From: Bacillota bacterium
GTDB taxonomy: Bacteria; Bacillota; Clostridia; Christensenellales; Christensenellaceae
Assembly: GCA_023393165.1 (NCBI GenBank)
Contig: JAEWMJ010000042.1
Location: forward strand, 70,684 to 134,683
DNA length: 64,000 bases
Direction of reading: 5' to 3'
The first letter of the stretch is position 1. The number at the start of each line of letters is the position of its first letter. This document shows positions 63,029 to 64,000 of the stretch, one piece after another. The notes beneath the pieces are model-generated. The model made no database searches. It was given only the letters and a program-made list of their open reading frames with translations, and had not been told where the DNA came from. Both the position numbers and the translations under genes were made by a program.

Positions 63029-63991
63029 ATGAGCTGTTACAAACATCTTAGCATTGAAGAGCGGGAAAGTATACTGTTAATGTGTGCTGGAGGTCAAAAT
63101 TTAACCGAAATAGGTATGACACTAGGACGTTCCAAGTCAACAATAAGCCGGGAATTGCAAAGGAACAAAAGCAGACTGAAGCCATACAGTGCGGCAGCGG
63201 CACAAAGCAGATATCATAAACGAAGACAAAGATGTCGACGAAAACCGCGTTTCAGCGAACAGCAGACATGTGACCAGGTAATTAAATTGCTTAGGAAGTA
63301 TTGGTCTCCCGAGCAGATTAGCAACCGGCTACGGGAAGAAAGGAATCCCATACGGATTGGAACAAGCACGATATATAGGGGAATAAAAAATAGTATGTTT
63401 CCCAAAGAAATGAAGCAAAAGCTGCGGACAAGGCCATACCATAAACCGAAGGGGAGTCAGACAGGGCGTTTAAATGCAGGAAAGAACATAAGAGAGCGGC
63501 CCGAGGAAGCGAACCGACGTTTAAAAATTGGGCATTGGGAAAGCGATACGGTAAGGGGCAGCCGCAACAGCGGCTGCATAGCTACCCATGTGGATAGAAA
63601 AAGCCGATATTTGATTTCAATTAAGATACCTAACCGTACAACAGAGGTATACATGAATGCAACGGTAAAAGTGTTTGCAGAAATACCAAAATGGAAATGC
63701 AAGACTTTTACGACTGACAACGGCAAAGAATTTGCTGGATGCAAGCGTCTTACAGACGATCTTAAAGCGGAAGTATACTTTGCAGACCCAGGTTCGCCAG
63801 GGCAACGGGGGACAAACGAAAATACCAATGGATTACTCAGACAGTTTTTCCCCAAACGCACCAGTTTTCAAAAGGTCACCCAAGCGGATGTCGATAGAGC
63901 ATGTGCATTACTGAATAGCCGTCCTCGTAAATGCCTGGGCTGGTTAACCCCTTTAGAAGTTTTTTCTTCTATATCGTTGCACTTGACTTGA
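63029..63991 (+). CDS. IS30-family transposase
   Basis: The protein has 320 residues. The N-terminal helix-turn-helix KHLSIEERESILLMCAGGQN, then IGMTLGRSKSTISRELQRN, is typical of IS30. The DDE/RNase H core follows with Asp in GHWESDTVRG, Asp in FTTDNGKEFAG and Glu in GTNENTNGLLRQFFPK, spaced as in the family. The frame is intact, so the element may still move. A 7-bp inverted repeat TAATGGT/ACCATTA (62989-63015) lies before the GGGAG ribosome site and could form a hairpin that limits translation from read-through transcripts. The gene ends 9 bases before the window edge, within the right inverted repeat. Confidence 0.95.
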   Translation: MSCYKHLSIEERESILLMCAGGQNLTEIGMTLGRSKSTISRELQRNKSRLKPYSAAAAQSRYHKRRQRCRRKPRFSEQQTCDQVIKLLRKYWSPEQISNRLREERNPIRIGTSTIYRGIKNSMFPKEMKQKLRTRPYHKPKGSQTGRLNAGKNIRERPEEANRRLKIGHWESDTVRGSRNSGCIATHVDRKSRYLISIKIPNRTTEVYMNATVKVFAEIPKWKCKTFTTDNGKEFAGCKRLTDDLKAEVYFADPGSPGQRGTNENTNGLLRQFFPKRTSFQKVTQADVDRACALLNSRPRKCLGWLTPLEVFSSISLHLT

Positions 63992-64000
63992 CAATCCACA
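63976..64000 (-). repeat. Right terminal inverted repeat of the IS30 element
   Basis: Reads GTTGCACTT at its inner end and AATCCACA at its outer end; it overlaps the last codons of the transposase gene and finishes on the last base of the window. Confidence 0.9.

Larger units (their letters stand above)
62919..64000 (+). mobile_element. IS30-family insertion sequence, complete
   Basis: About 1082 bp bounded by terminal inverted repeats at 62919-62943 and 63976-64000, 20 of 25 positions identical, both beginning TGTGGATT and ending AAGTGCAAC at the inner side. It encodes one transposase filling most of the element. The right end coincides with the window edge, so the target-site duplication cannot be checked. 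Confidence 0.92.

Noticed and set aside
1..64000. tRNA, rRNA or CRISPR features
   Set aside because: No cloverleaf-type sequence, rRNA segment or regularly spaced direct repeat array was noticed on reading both strands; a covariance-model scan would be decisive.

Overview
The window is a chromosomal segment of a Gram-positive, anaerobic, probably spore-forming Clostridia-type bacterium. The signs are a division and cell-wall (dcw) cluster that runs from mraZ to ftsZ and straight on into spoIIGA and sigE, an [FeFe]-hydrogenase operon, the glgC/glgD pair typical of Firmicutes, lipobox-type lipoproteins, AGGAGG-like ribosome sites and TTGACA/TATAAT promoters. I cannot name a genus from the sequence alone. 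No rRNA, tRNA or CRISPR array was seen.

Layout. (1) 1-7.6 kb is the end of a surface-polysaccharide locus: an RfbH-type 3-dehydrase (cut by the window edge), an SDR reductase/epimerase, an RmlC-type epimerase, an ATP-grasp/HAD fusion, and NeuB- and NeuC-type nonulosonate genes. A glycosyltransferase and a Wzx-type flippase follow on the other strand. (2) 7.8-14.9 kb holds pgi and the glycogen genes glgB-glgC-glgD-glgA. (3) 15.0-20.6 kb is a three-gene [FeFe]-hydrogenase operon behind a consensus promoter. Its flavoprotein subunit is a fusion of a NuoF/HydB body with a GltD/NfnB-like FAD module in place of the usual C-terminal ferredoxin domain. (4) 20.9-24.0 kb has a lipoprotein, a GyrI-like protein and a methyltransferase. 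(5) 24.2-40.3 kb is the dcw cluster: mraZ (behind GTGG boxes spaced 10 bp apart), rsmH, ftsL-like, a PASTA penicillin-binding protein, murE, mraY, murD, ftsW, murA, ftsQ, ftsA, ftsZ, spoIIGA, sigE. murF and murG are not in the cluster. (6) 40.5-42.0 kb has an acetyltransferase and a membrane protein.

(7) 42.2-62.7 kb is a large sugar-catabolism region. It holds a class II aldolase, a PHP protein, rhamnulokinase, glycerate kinase, two LacI-family regulators, L-rhamnose isomerase and mutarotase, and a ribose/rhamnose-type ABC transporter. Then come three mutually divergent UroD-fold proteins with a cytoplasmic SGNH hydrolase, followed by a metallo-beta-lactamase-fold protein and a tartronate-semialdehyde-reductase-like dehydrogenase. 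Two palindrome families mark the promoters. TGAAA-NN-TTTCA lies at the aldolase operon, at lacI-2 itself and three times before rhaA. GTTTA-AC-GTTAAAC-like sites lie at the glycerate kinase/lacI-1 operon, the transporter, the UroD operon and the final hydrolase/dehydrogenase operon. This suggests one rhamnose regulon and a second regulon for an unidentified, possibly methylated or esterified, sugar whose carbon leaves through glycerate.

(8) 62.9-64.0 kb is a complete IS30-family element whose right inverted repeat ends on the last base of the window. It lies beside a nested inverted repeat of about 117 bp.
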